Origin: Chryseobacterium phocaeense
Lineage (GTDB): Bacteria > Bacteroidota > Bacteroidia > Flavobacteriales > Weeksellaceae
Assembly (NCBI RefSeq): GCF_900169075.1
Contig: NZ_LT827015.1
Coordinates: 744,001 to 808,000, forward strand
Length of the DNA stretch: 64,000 bases
Direction of reading: 5' to 3'
The position numbers and the translations under genes were made by a program. The notes beneath the pieces were generated by a model. That model saw only the letters and a list, made by a program, of their open reading frames with translations. It was not told the DNA's origin and made no database searches. Shown in pieces: positions 1-7,647 of the stretch. The first letter of the stretch is position 1. Each line of letters starts with the position of its first letter.

Positions 1-912
1 CAGCTGTCCGTCAGCAATAGCAAAAGCAACCGCTCTGATATGGTCTACCACCACACGGATGGCAATATCTTTTTCGTTTTCTAAAACGCCTGTATATTTC
101 TTACCGGAAAGTTCTTCCACTTTATCAATCAGCGGGGTGAAAACATCGGTATCATAGTTGGAAGATTTTCCCTGAAGCGCCATACAAAGACGTTCAAAGC
201 CCATTCCCGTATCCACATGCTGTGCAGGAAGCTTTTCAAGAGATTTATCTGCTTTTCTGTTGAATTCCATGAATACCAGATTCCATACTTCCACTACCTG
301 AGGATGGTCGTTATTCACCAGTTCAAGTCCTGAAACTTTAGCTTTTTCCTCTTCAGTTCTCAGGTCCACATGAATTTCCGAACACGGTCCGCAAGGTCCG
401 CTTTCGCCCATTTCCCAGAAATTATCCTTTTTGTTTCCATTGATAATCCTATCTTCGGAAATGTGGGATTTCCAGAAATCGTAGGCATCCTGATCCCTTT
501 TCAGGTTTTCCGAAGCATCTCCTTCAAAAATGGTTACGTATAAATTTTCTTTTGGAATTCCGAACACTTCAGTCAGTAATTCCCAGGCAAAAGCAATAGC
601 ATCTTTTTTGAAATAGTCACCAAAAGACCAGTTTCCCAGCATTTCAAACATGGTATGGTGGTAAGTATCTCTACCTACATCATCCAGGTCATTGTGTTTT
701 CCGGAAACTCTCAGACATTTCTGTGTATCGGCAATTCTTGGGGCCGTAGGCGTTTTGTAACCTAAGAAAAAATCTTTGAACTGCGTCATTCCCGAGTTGG
801 AAAACATAAGGGTAGGGTCGTCTTTCAGCACAATAGGAGCCGAAGGAACGATCAGGTGGTCTTTACTTTTAAAATAATCTAAAAATTTTTGACGTATCTC
901 TTGTGATGTCAT
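1..912 (-). CDS. alaS: Alanyl-tRNA synthetase, N-terminal 304 residues (cut by window edge)
   Basis: Class II aminoacyl-tRNA synthetase that charges tRNA-Ala in the cytoplasm. The frame opens at ATG 912 and stays open to base 1, so the rest lies outside the window. The start [14 protein letters not shown] is typical of AlaRS. Family signatures of the catalytic core follow in order: [43 protein letters not shown] (motif 2 area), [10 protein letters not shown] and GFERLCMAL. Nothing looks damaged; the truncation is only the window boundary. It is transcribed away from the sigma factor gene, across a 421-bp spacer. Confidence 0.97.
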   Translation of the reverse strand, partial: MTSQEIRQKFLDYFKSKDHLIVPSAPIVLKDDPTLMFSNSGMTQFKDFFLGYKTPTAPRIADTQKCLRVSGKHNDLDDVGRDTYHHTMFEMLGNWSFGDYFKKDAIAFAWELLTEVFGIPKENLYVTIFEGDASENLKRDQDAYDFWKSHISEDRIINGNKKDNFWEMGESGPCGPCSEIHVDLRTEEEKAKVSGLELVNNDHPQVVEVWNLVFMEFNRKADKSLEKLPAQHVDTGMGFERLCMALQGKSSNYDTDVFTPLIDKVEELSGKKYTGVLENEKDIAIRVVVDHIRAVAFAIADGQL

Positions 913-1333
913 AGTATTGCTTTGCTTTTAAAACTATCAGATTTTTGATAAGATGCAAATTTAATGTTTTTAGGCGATTTGTAATAATTTTATCCTATGT
1001 TTTGAATGGCGCAGTTGGGGTTTGGTGAATAAGGATTTTTAAAAACTTATTTGTTATTGCGAACCTTCAGGTGAAGCAATCTCAGTTTAAATAAAAAATT
1101 CTTTTATGAGATTGCCTCGTCGCATGGTTCCTCGCAATGACATCAAGCAGGAACTTGCGTCCCTTGTGATGATCCAACAGAACTGAAAATATAATATCGG
1201 AGCAATTTGATTTAAATTTTTGTATATTATCATTTAACTTTTTATATTCGTTTTAATATTAAAATAGAGACTTTCCATAATATGATCTCAATGGTATGGA
1301 GCCCAAAGTTTTTATAATATTAAATCATAAAAA
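913..1333. other. Intergenic spacer with an inverted repeat
   Basis: A 421-bp AT-rich gap between the divergent alaS and sigma factor genes. It holds the inverted repeat listed separately at 1053-1143 and the regulatory DNA of both genes. I found no convincing reading frame in it and no perfect TAnnTTTG element close to the sigma factor start. Confidence 0.6.
1053..1143. repeat. Dispersed intergenic inverted repeat (ATTGCGA...GCAATCTCA type)
   Basis: Two arms in opposite orientation. The left arm (about 1054-1083) runs from ATTGCGA to GCAATCTCA. The right arm (about 1107-1141) is its imperfect complement, running from TGAGATTGCC to CTCGCAATGAC. They flank a short AT-rich loop. Similar palindromes around ATTGCGAG...GCAATCTC occur between genes in many bacteria. 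No second full copy was noticed in this window. Confidence 0.6.
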
Positions 1334-1888
1334 ATGACGAAAAATGAAGTGCTGAAAAGCTGGGTAGAACAGTATTCAGGACCCCTTTTGACAAGAGCTG
1401 TTTATCTGCTTTCGGATAGAACAGAAGCTGAAGATATGGTGCAGGATGTTTTTTTAGCAGCATTTTCGTCTTATGATTCTTTTGAAGGGAAAAGCCAGCC
1501 GCTTACCTGGCTGAATGCTATTTTAAATAGAAAAGCCGCTGATTTTTACCGGAAAAAGTATAAATCGGAACCGCGGATTAGCCTGGATCATTTTTTTGAC
1601 GAAGCAGGTTCCTGGAAAAACAAGGATGTCCTGAACGACTGGAATGTTTCAGATCCGGAATCTGAACTTCTGGACAATAAGTATTTTAATAAAACGCTGG
1701 AGGAATGTCTTGAGGATTTGCCCTCCCGGTGGAAGATTCCTGTGAAAATGTATTATCTTCAGGAAAAAAAAGCACCGGAAGTGAGTCAGGAATTGCAGAT
1801 TTCCGCGACTAATCTGTGGAAGATCCTTCAAAGGAGCAGAATGCAGCTGAGGGAATGCCTGGATAACAACTGGTTTGCGAACTTATAA
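1334..1888 (+). CDS. ECF-type sigma-70 family RNA polymerase sigma factor
   Basis: Group IV (ECF) sigma factor of 184 residues, a usual length. Region 2 covers about residues 15-77, with the core-binding segment DMVQDVF (34-40) and LTWLNAIL/FYRKKY. Region 4 covers about 121-178, with LEDLPSRWKIPVKMYYLQ and a helix-turn-helix ending WKILQRSRMQLREC. There is no extra C-terminal domain. The next gene, 15 bp downstream, has a zinc anti-sigma motif. DUF417 and MsrAB follow on the same strand. I infer that the pair senses an oxidant or envelope signal and controls the downstream genes; the exact ECF group is not assigned. Confidence 0.93.
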   Translation: MTKNEVLKSWVEQYSGPLLTRAVYLLSDRTEAEDMVQDVFLAAFSSYDSFEGKSQPLTWLNAILNRKAADFYRKKYKSEPRISLDHFFDEAGSWKNKDVLNDWNVSDPESELLDNKYFNKTLEECLEDLPSRWKIPVKMYYLQEKKAPEVSQELQISATNLWKILQRSRMQLRECLDNNWFANL

Positions 1889-1903
1889 CCATATCATAAA
1901 AAC

Positions 1904-2176
1904 ATGTTGAGGAAATTAATTCATATTTTGTTTCTGCCGTGCAGCAAAGCTACCATGCTGATGGAAAAAAGAAACGCCAATGCCATCTCCCCGAAGGAAG
2001 ACTGGCAGCTTTCCATGCACCTGAAGATCTGCAAATGGTGCAGGGCTTATGAAGAAAAACTCAAAATACTGGATGATATTCTGAAAAGAAAACTATCCCG
2101 TAAAGAAAAAACAGAAGTTAATGAAGCTGATATTCAGGATTTTAAAAATAAAATTTTGGAAAAATTAGATATTTAG
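1904..2176 (+). CDS. Small zinc-binding anti-sigma factor (ZAS-like)
   Basis: A 90-residue protein without a transmembrane segment. It contains H39-x3-C43-x2-C46 (MHLKICKWC), the core of the zinc-binding anti-sigma motif, plus an upstream Cys13. The C-terminal half is charged and helical. Cytoplasmic ZAS proteins hold their cognate ECF sigma factor inactive and release it when the cysteines are oxidised or lose zinc. Gene order (sigma factor, 15-bp gap, this gene) matches that role. The fit rests on motif, size and position; an unrelated zinc protein is the main alternative. Confidence 0.75.
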   Translation: MLRKLIHILFLPCSKATMLMEKRNANAISPKEDWQLSMHLKICKWCRAYEEKLKILDDILKRKLSRKEKTEVNEADIQDFKNKILEKLDI

Positions 2177-2213
2177 AGGAAATTCTGTCAGGATTTTGAA
2201 ACACCTTCGACTA

Positions 2214-2221
2214 TACTTTTG
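2214..2221 (+). promoter_or_regulatory. -7 promoter element TACTTTTG upstream of the DUF417-msrAB pair
   Basis: Perfect match to the Bacteroidetes -7 consensus TAnnTTTG, 33 nt before the DUF417 start. A TTTTG lies at 2194-2198, but the 15-nt spacing is shorter than usual. DUF417 and msrAB may therefore have a housekeeping promoter in addition to read-through from the sigma factor operon. Confidence 0.5.
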
Positions 2222-2254
2222 AAAACAATAAAGTATCATTCAAAATCTTAAAAA

Positions 2255-2710
2255 ATGAACGGAACATCAACACTTAACCTCGAATCAAAAACGTACAGAA
2301 CCGGGTATTATATTTCGCTTTTCGGAGCAGCATTAATTTTGCTTTGGATCGGAATATTTAAGTTTACCCCTACTGAAGCTGCTGCCATCAAACCATTGGT
2401 GGAAAACCATTTTCTTACTTTTTTCGTATATAAAACCGTAAGCGTTCAAATGGTGTCAAATGCTATCGGAGTGATAGAAATTATCATTGCACTGCTATTG
2501 ATATTTAGTGTGAAATTTGCATCACTAAGAAAGTATGCCGGAATCGGGATGATCGTGACATTTTTGGTAACACTGAGTTACCTTTTCACCACACCCGGAG
2601 TCTGGAAAATAGTAGATGGAGTTCCCGTCACAGATTTTTTTATTCTGAAAGATCTGATGTTATTGGGATTCGGGCTGATGATCATTCAAAATAAACAAGT
2701 TCAATCATAA
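2255..2710 (+). CDS. DUF417 family inner membrane protein (RclC/YkgB-like)
   Basis: A 151-residue protein with about four transmembrane segments (roughly residues 19-36, 60-82, 90-112 and 128-146). Family features visible are the first-helix GAALILLWIGIFKFTPTEA, VSNAIGVIEI in the middle and a final FFILKDLMLLGFGLMII. DUF417 includes E. coli RclC, part of the reactive-chlorine-responsive rcl operon; its biochemical role is not established. The stop codon is only 3 bp before the msrAB start, so the two are surely co-transcribed. That links this membrane protein to repair of oxidised methionine. Confidence 0.88.
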   Translation: MNGTSTLNLESKTYRTGYYISLFGAALILLWIGIFKFTPTEAAAIKPLVENHFLTFFVYKTVSVQMVSNAIGVIEIIIALLLIFSVKFASLRKYAGIGMIVTFLVTLSYLFTTPGVWKIVDGVPVTDFFILKDLMLLGFGLMIIQNKQVQS

Positions 2711-2713
2711 GTA

Positions 2714-3829
2714 ATGGATAAAAAGAAAAAAATGAAAAATATATTTATCGTACTCGGAATCATTCTGGGTGTGGCAGTTTTTGCTGCAGGATCGGGGCTT
2801 TTTAAAAAATCTAAGCCAAAAGAATTAACCAAAGAAAAAGAAAATCAGGAAATTATGGATAATAAAAATGTCAGAGAAATTTATTTTGCAGGCGGATGTT
2901 TTTGGGGTACAGAACACTTTTTCCAGCAGATCCGTGGAGTTGTAGGCACAGAAGTGGGCTATGCCAACGGAAATACTCAAAATCCTACTTATGAAGAGGT
3001 GGTAAGCCATACCACAGGTTTTGCAGAAACCGTAAAAGTAAAATACGATCCTGAACAGGTTGATCTGAAATTATTAATCGACCTTTATTTTAAAACAATA
3101 GATCCTACCAGTGTGGATAAGCAGGGAAATGACAGGGGAAATCAATACAGGACAGGGATTTATTTTACCAATAAAGCAGATGAAACACTGGTGAAAAATG
3201 AAGTGCTGAAATTAGCCAAAAACTACTCCAAGCCTGTAGTGGTGGAAACAGTGGCATTGAAAAACTTCTATAAAGCAGAAGATTATCATCAGGATTATCT
3301 GGATAAAAACCCCGGCGGTTACTGCCATATAGAACCGGGACTTTTTGAAATGGCTAAAAAAGCCAATCCGCTGCCTGAAGTAAAATACCAGAAGCAGGAT
3401 AAAAAAGCTCTGAAGGAAAAATTAACTGCAGAACAGTATAATGTAACTCAGGAAAATGCAACGGAAAGACCGTTCCAAAATGAATACTGGAACGAAACCC
3501 GTGAAGGAATTTATGTAGATATTACTACAGGAGAACCCCTGTTTATTTCTACCGATAAATTTGAATCCGGATGCGGATGGCCAAGCTTTTCAAAACCGAT
3601 CACCAAAAAACTGATCGAAGAGAAAATGGATAGATCTGCCGGAATGACCAGGGTGGAAGTAAGAAGTAAAACCGGCGATGCCCACCTGGGACACGTTTTC
3701 ACAGACGGCCCTGAGGATAAAGGAGGACTTCGATACTGTATCAACAGTGCTTCCCTGAAGTTTATTCCAAAAGCTGAAATGGAAAAAAAAGGCTACGGAG
3801 AATATATCTCCCTGCTGGATAAAAAGTAG
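2714..3829 (+). CDS. msrAB: Membrane-anchored bifunctional methionine sulfoxide reductase MsrA-MsrB
   Basis: Fusion of both stereospecific methionine sulfoxide reductases, 371 residues. A lysine-rich N-terminus and one hydrophobic segment (about 8-28) suggest a signal anchor placing the enzyme outside the inner membrane. The MsrA domain (about 54-210) has [11 protein letters not shown] with catalytic Cys62. The MsrB domain (about 230-365) has SGCGWPSF (resolving Cys), DAHLGHVF and RYCINSASL with catalytic Cys342. The two CxxC zinc pairs seen in many MsrB proteins are absent, as in the fused MsrAB of pathogens such as Neisseria. No thioredoxin domain is fused, so a separate reductant must exist. 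Confidence 0.95.
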   Translation: MDKKKKMKNIFIVLGIILGVAVFAAGSGLFKKSKPKELTKEKENQEIMDNKNVREIYFAGGCFWGTEHFFQQIRGVVGTEVGYANGNTQNPTYEEVVSHTTGFAETVKVKYDPEQVDLKLLIDLYFKTIDPTSVDKQGNDRGNQYRTGIYFTNKADETLVKNEVLKLAKNYSKPVVVETVALKNFYKAEDYHQDYLDKNPGGYCHIEPGLFEMAKKANPLPEVKYQKQDKKALKEKLTAEQYNVTQENATERPFQNEYWNETREGIYVDITTGEPLFISTDKFESGCGWPSFSKPITKKLIEEKMDRSAGMTRVEVRSKTGDAHLGHVFTDGPEDKGGLRYCINSASLKFIPKAEMEKKGYGEYISLLDKK

Positions 3830-3837
3830 ATATGAAG

Positions 3838-3866
3838 AGAGACCGCTGAAAGGCGGTCTTTTTTGT
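3838..3866 (+). terminator. Rho-independent terminator after msrAB
   Basis: Stem AGACCGC (3840-3846) pairs with GCGGTCT (3853-3859) around a 6-nt loop, followed by a T run. It closes the sigma/anti-sigma/DUF417/msrAB unit. Confidence 0.9.
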
Positions 3867-3879
3867 TTATATCCAACAA

Positions 3880-4075
3880 AAGCTGGTAATATTATATTTT
3901 GAAGTAAAACATAGCTGAAAATCTTTGATTTTCTTGCGCCTTAAAAATATTAAGATATTTAAATCTTTGCGTCCTTGCGATTTTCCAACAAGCTAAAAAT
4001 ATAATCTGTCATTGAGCAGAATGAAAAATTTCCCGCAGATCTCGCAGATCAGATGTTTGTGCTTTATTTTGTCAA
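3880..4075. repeat. Intergenic repeat relics (TTGCG / CTTTGCGTCC / CGCAGATC)
   Basis: Non-coding stretch between converging genes. It holds two loosely similar direct copies, around TCTTTGATTTTCTTGCGCC and TCTTTGCGTCCTTGCGAT, then CAACAAGCT and a CGCAGATCT/CGCAGATC pair. The words TTGCGCCT, CTTTGCGT and CAACAAGCT recur at 24740-24800, suggesting a decayed dispersed repeat family. Confidence 0.45.
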
Positions 4076-4103
4076 AAACAAAAAGTGATCCACCGGACCA
4101 CTT
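4076..4103 (-). terminator. Terminator of the ABC transporter operon
   Basis: On the minus strand AAGTGGTCC and GGATCACTT form a stem with one mismatch around a 3-nt loop, followed by TTTGTTTTTT. It lies about 45 bp past the permease stop. Confidence 0.7.
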
Positions 4104-4148
4104 AATTTTTTAATGATTAAATCTTTTAATCTTTTAATTTTCAAAAGC

Positions 4149-4994
4149 CTACCAATCCCTTTTTCTCAGAATCCAGTAAGAAGCTCCTATAAAGATCACC
4201 GTCCAGATAATGGTGGCAATCATACTTTCCGTAGGATAATGCGCGGTATATTTTACGCCCATCATTTTTATCATATCCAATCGTATCAATGGGTTTGGGA
4301 TTATATTAGACATACTTTCCAGCGGCAAAAAATTGGTGATAAAAAATTCATTTTCCACAATGGCCTTTTTTTGCTCGGCTTGTACTCCGGATAATTTAGG
4401 TACGGTTTCTATACCTATGAGAATCTTTTCAACGATCCAGTAGACAAAGAAACCAAGAAATACAAACATGGATTTTCTCAGCAGGACGGAAAGGAACATC
4501 AGGAATGAGAAGAATGCGAACAGCTTCACAAAATAATTTCCGATGAAATATATCTCGGCATACATTTTTGAAGGATCTGTTACTTTTGAGTATTGGTGAC
4601 CCAAAAACATCGTAATGATAAATACGATCACAGTGGAAACAGCTGTAAAAATAGTGATGGTTAACAGTTTCGAGGTTATAAACTCTTTTCTGCTCAGTCC
4701 GTCGATGGTATTTTGCTTAAACATCCTGTTCGTAAACTCCTGCGAAATGGAGAAAACAATAATGAGTCCCAGAAAAATTTTCAGCAGGGCAACGATCCAT
4801 GTGGTGAAATTCCAGATTTCCGGGAAATTGTAAATACCTTCTTCTTTTAAATTGATGGTAGCTCCAAACACATTCAGATCCACCAGCCCTATAAAAAGAA
4901 GAGCGATAAGGATTACAAAATATATGATACTGAAAACCTTGAATGGCTTATAATTCAGGTTTTTGTAATATTCAAGTTTTAAGAGTTTAAGCAT
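4149..4994 (-). CDS. ABC-2 type transporter permease
   Basis: A 281-residue integral membrane protein with about six hydrophobic segments, beginning at FSIIYFVILIALLFIGLV and ending IATIIWTVIFIGASYWIL before a short basic tail. The cytoplasmic stretch TNRMFKQNTIDGLSRKEFITSK is typical of ABC-2 permeases of the NatB/bacitracin-exporter type. Its start overlaps the end of the ATPase gene by 8 bp, indicating translational coupling. Two copies of each subunit probably form the exporter. The substrate cannot be read from the sequence. Confidence 0.85.
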   Translation of the reverse strand: MLKLLKLEYYKNLNYKPFKVFSIIYFVILIALLFIGLVDLNVFGATINLKEEGIYNFPEIWNFTTWIVALLKIFLGLIIVFSISQEFTNRMFKQNTIDGLSRKEFITSKLLTITIFTAVSTVIVFIITMFLGHQYSKVTDPSKMYAEIYFIGNYFVKLFAFFSFLMFLSVLLRKSMFVFLGFFVYWIVEKILIGIETVPKLSGVQAEQKKAIVENEFFITNFLPLESMSNIIPNPLIRLDMIKMMGVKYTAHYPTESMIATIIWTVIFIGASYWILRKRDW

Positions 4995-5898
4995 AGTCGT
5001 TTGTGTTTTTTACAAGTTCAAGGAATTGGGTTTCAAGGGACAGTTTCTTCTTCGTTAAATGAGAAAGATAAATCCCTTTTTCAACAAGCTTCTGATTTAA
5101 TGCCGATGCGGAAACAGAAGCATCTTCACGGATCTGGGCTTTGATGATCTCACCTTCGGATTTCACGGACGTGAACCACTGAAGTTCTTCCAAAGCACTT
5201 AAAAGCATCGTGTTGTTATCTGCCTTTAATTCAAAATATCCGTTATTGACGGTCATTTCATCCACTCTTCCGCAGTAAATGGAATTTCCCTCCTTCAAAA
5301 CGATAACGTGGCTGCATATTTTTTCAATTTCATCCAACAAATGGCTGGCAATGATAATGGTAATGCCTTGTTTTGCGATATGGCTGATGATTTCCCTGAT
5401 CTGGATAATTCCTTCCGGGTCCAGGCCGTTGGTAGGTTCGTCCAGGATCATCACTTCCGGATTGTTCAGCATAGCTGATGCAATGGACAAGCGCTGCTTC
5501 ATCCCCAGGGAATAGGTTTTGAAAGCATCTTTTTTACGGTCAAAAAGGCCTACAGTTTTCAGGACTTCATCTATTCTTGTATGCGGGGTTCCTTTGATCT
5601 CAGCTACGATCTTGAGATTGGTTTCGGCATCGAGATAAGGATAAAAATTGGGCTGTTCTATGATAGCACCGATTTTTTTCAATGTATCAGGAGTGGTTCC
5701 CTTTTGTCCAAACCAATACCATTCGCCGCTGGTTGGGTTAATGGTAGACAGCAGCATTCCAAATGTGGTGGATTTTCCACTTCCGTTGGGGCCTAATAAA
5801 CCATAGACATTCCCTTTTTCCACATCAAAGGAAATATTATTGACTACAGTTCTCTTGAATTTTTTAGTTAAATTCTTTACTGATAAGATTTTTTCCAT
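4987..5898 (-). CDS. ABC transporter ATP-binding protein
   Basis: A 303-residue nucleotide-binding subunit. Walker A is GPNGSGKST (36-44), the ABC signature is YSLGMKQRLS, Walker B plus D-loop is MILDEPTNGLDP, and the switch histidine is in IIIASHLLDEIE. A C-terminal extension of about 85 residues after the core is usual for the CcmA/bacitracin-type subfamily. It is the first gene of a two-gene operon with the ABC-2 permease. A perfect inverted repeat lies 8 bp upstream of its ATG, so expression is probably controlled by a repressor encoded elsewhere. Confidence 0.93.
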   Translation of the reverse strand: MEKILSVKNLTKKFKRTVVNNISFDVEKGNVYGLLGPNGSGKSTTFGMLLSTINPTSGEWYWFGQKGTTPDTLKKIGAIIEQPNFYPYLDAETNLKIVAEIKGTPHTRIDEVLKTVGLFDRKKDAFKTYSLGMKQRLSIASAMLNNPEVMILDEPTNGLDPEGIIQIREIISHIAKQGITIIIASHLLDEIEKICSHVIVLKEGNSIYCGRVDEMTVNNGYFELKADNNTMLLSALEELQWFTSVKSEGEIIKAQIREDASVSASALNQKLVEKGIYLSHLTKKKLSLETQFLELVKNTNDYA

Positions 5899-5906
5899 GT
5901 AATTTG

Positions 5907-5933
5907 TTTTACATAGTAGTAGTCTATGTAAAA
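5907..5933. promoter_or_regulatory. Operator-like perfect inverted repeat before the ABC operon
   Basis: TTTTACATAG (5907-5916) and its exact complement CTATGTAAAA (5924-5933) are separated by 7 nt, giving a 27-bp dyad whose proximal end is 8 bp from the ABC ATPase start. Size and symmetry suit a dimeric repressor of GntR, PadR or TetR type. No regulator gene is adjacent. Confidence 0.65.
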
Positions 5934-6029
5934 TTCATAATGTTACAAAATCACAGAAGTTTTGTGTACCATAGCTTTCTTCTTCAGTTATTTTAACATA
6001 TATCAATAGATTTTCAAAATTAAAATATT

Positions 6030-6037
6030 TAAATTTG
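6030..6037 (+). promoter_or_regulatory. -7 promoter element TAAATTTG for the AAA ATPase gene
   Basis: Perfect TAnnTTTG match ending 19 nt before the ATG at 6057. No clear TTTG is seen at the -33 position. Confidence 0.5.
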
Positions 6038-6056
6038 ATAGAATTAATCGTTTGTT

Positions 6057-7421
6057 ATGAAGTTAATTGAATTAGCGAAGGAGCTGAATGTTTCGGCAGA
6101 GGCCATCAAACAGTTTATCCAGGATTTCGATCTTGAGCTGGGCGCCTGCATCAGTACAAACTTTGAGGTAAAGGAAGATTTCGAGAAGTTTGCCCGCGAA
6201 AACCTGGATTTTTTAAAGCTTTATGAAAAAGATCTGGATAAAAGCAAAACCCTTGAACAGATTGCTGAGGTGATCAACCAGCCCAAAGAAAAAGTAGAAG
6301 AAGCCATTAAGGAAGCCAATCCCAATATTTTTGATAACGGTTTTTTCCGCTCCTCCATTTCCAGTTATGGTATTGATAATAAACTGGGAGGAAATTACCG
6401 GTTTGTTTATGATTATTTCGGACACAAAACAAGCCTGAAGCATAGGGATTTTATAGGATACAGGGATCTTTTCTTTTACATATCATCCGTTTTGGAACCT
6501 TTTCTGAATCCACAACAGATCAAAGACTGGGGAATTCATAAACCTGCGGGAATTATTTTATACGGACCTCCGGGAAGCGGAAAAATTTTCTGGGCGACCA
6601 AAATTGCAGAAATTATCGGTTACAATTTCAAAGAGGTTAAAAAACACTATCTGGGAACATCTTTTGTTGACGGAAATAAAACCAATTTCAATGATTTTCT
6701 GCTCAGTATGATGAAGGCAGAAAAAGTACTGCTGTTCCTGGATGACTTTGATGAGATCATGATGGAAAGAAAAGCAGAGACAGATGTTGCTTCCTGTAAT
6801 CTGGAAACTCAGGAACTGGTTCTCCATTACATCGGAAAATTTGAAAAAGAAGAACTCCTGATGGTAGGCTCGGCGAATTCCGTTTCAGAAATTGATGAAG
6901 AAATTCTCGCTCCGGGAAGATTTGATGTGATGATCCCGGTATTTCCACCTAATGCAGCGGAACGCTCAGAAATTATTCTGTATGCGATGACCAGAGGACT
7001 GGAAGAAGATTCACTGCTCTACAAGATCCTAAAAAAGAACAAAGCAGATAAAGTTCCGTTCTGGCACGAGATTTCGTCCAGAATGAAAGCATTCAGCAAT
7101 ACTATGCTGATCGATTTTACACAAAGTCTTAAAAAACGGCTGAAAGATCAATACCAGAGAACCAAAAATGAAAATCTGAAGATTGACCAAACCCTTCTGA
7201 ATGCCGCCTTAAGAGATGCTGCCGGAAAACTGACCGAAGAATACCTTGAACAGGTCGCAAGATTCCTGGCAGACGCTATTATCAATAATTTTGATGAATT
7301 CAGATTCAGGATTCAAGCCCTGAAAAAAGAACTGGACACCTACAAAGCAGTGGAAGTACCCAGAAGAGCCATTGGATTCCAGCATAATGGGGAAGAGGGT
7401 GATGGTGGTTCGCAGGGGTGA
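6057..7421 (+). CDS. AAA family ATPase with IF2-N-like N-terminus and atypical Walker A
   Basis: A 454-residue protein. Residues 1-28 (MKLIELAKELNVSAEAIKQF...) resemble the small helical IF2 N-terminal domain. A second similar helical module may follow at 65-88. The AAA core (about 130-320) has Walker A GPPGSGKI (170-177), Walker B LLFLDDFDEI, sensor-1-like VGSANS and the ring motif LAPGRFD. The Thr/Ser after the P-loop lysine, which normally binds Mg, is Ile177. The C-terminal third is helical and charged. The core recalls FtsH/Cdc48-type ATPases, but no protease domain is present. I do not recognise a named function; ATP binding is likely, hydrolysis uncertain. Confidence 0.8.
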   Translation: MKLIELAKELNVSAEAIKQFIQDFDLELGACISTNFEVKEDFEKFARENLDFLKLYEKDLDKSKTLEQIAEVINQPKEKVEEAIKEANPNIFDNGFFRSSISSYGIDNKLGGNYRFVYDYFGHKTSLKHRDFIGYRDLFFYISSVLEPFLNPQQIKDWGIHKPAGIILYGPPGSGKIFWATKIAEIIGYNFKEVKKHYLGTSFVDGNKTNFNDFLLSMMKAEKVLLFLDDFDEIMMERKAETDVASCNLETQELVLHYIGKFEKEELLMVGSANSVSEIDEEILAPGRFDVMIPVFPPNAAERSEIILYAMTRGLEEDSLLYKILKKNKADKVPFWHEISSRMKAFSNTMLIDFTQSLKKRLKDQYQRTKNENLKIDQTLLNAALRDAAGKLTEEYLEQVARFLADAIINNFDEFRFRIQALKKELDTYKAVEVPRRAIGFQHNGEEGDGGSQG

Positions 7422-7424
7422 TGT

Positions 7425-7570
7425 GGGTTGGAGAGTTTTAGGGTTGGAGAGTTTTAGAGCTTAGAGTGAGAGCGTTATGAGTTATGAGTTATGAGTTATG
7501 AGTTATGGGTTTTCGGGATGTAAATCAGGATCTTGATTCTTTGTTCTTTATTCTTTATTCCTGATTCTAG
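7425..7570. repeat. Low-complexity short tandem repeats
   Basis: Right after the AAA stop, GGTTGGAGAGTTTTAG occurs twice (about 7427-7460), then the heptamer GAGTTAT/ATGAGTT is repeated about five times (7476-7509), then CTTTATT-type repeats. GAGAGTTTTAG words recur at 8757-8805 and, inverted, at 9296-9352. The tract is non-coding. Confidence 0.7.
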
Positions 7571-7647
7571 GCTCTTTACACACTGAAATCTTCTACTCTT
7601 CGTCATTAATGCATTAATACTTTTTACATTTTACATTGTACAAAAAA

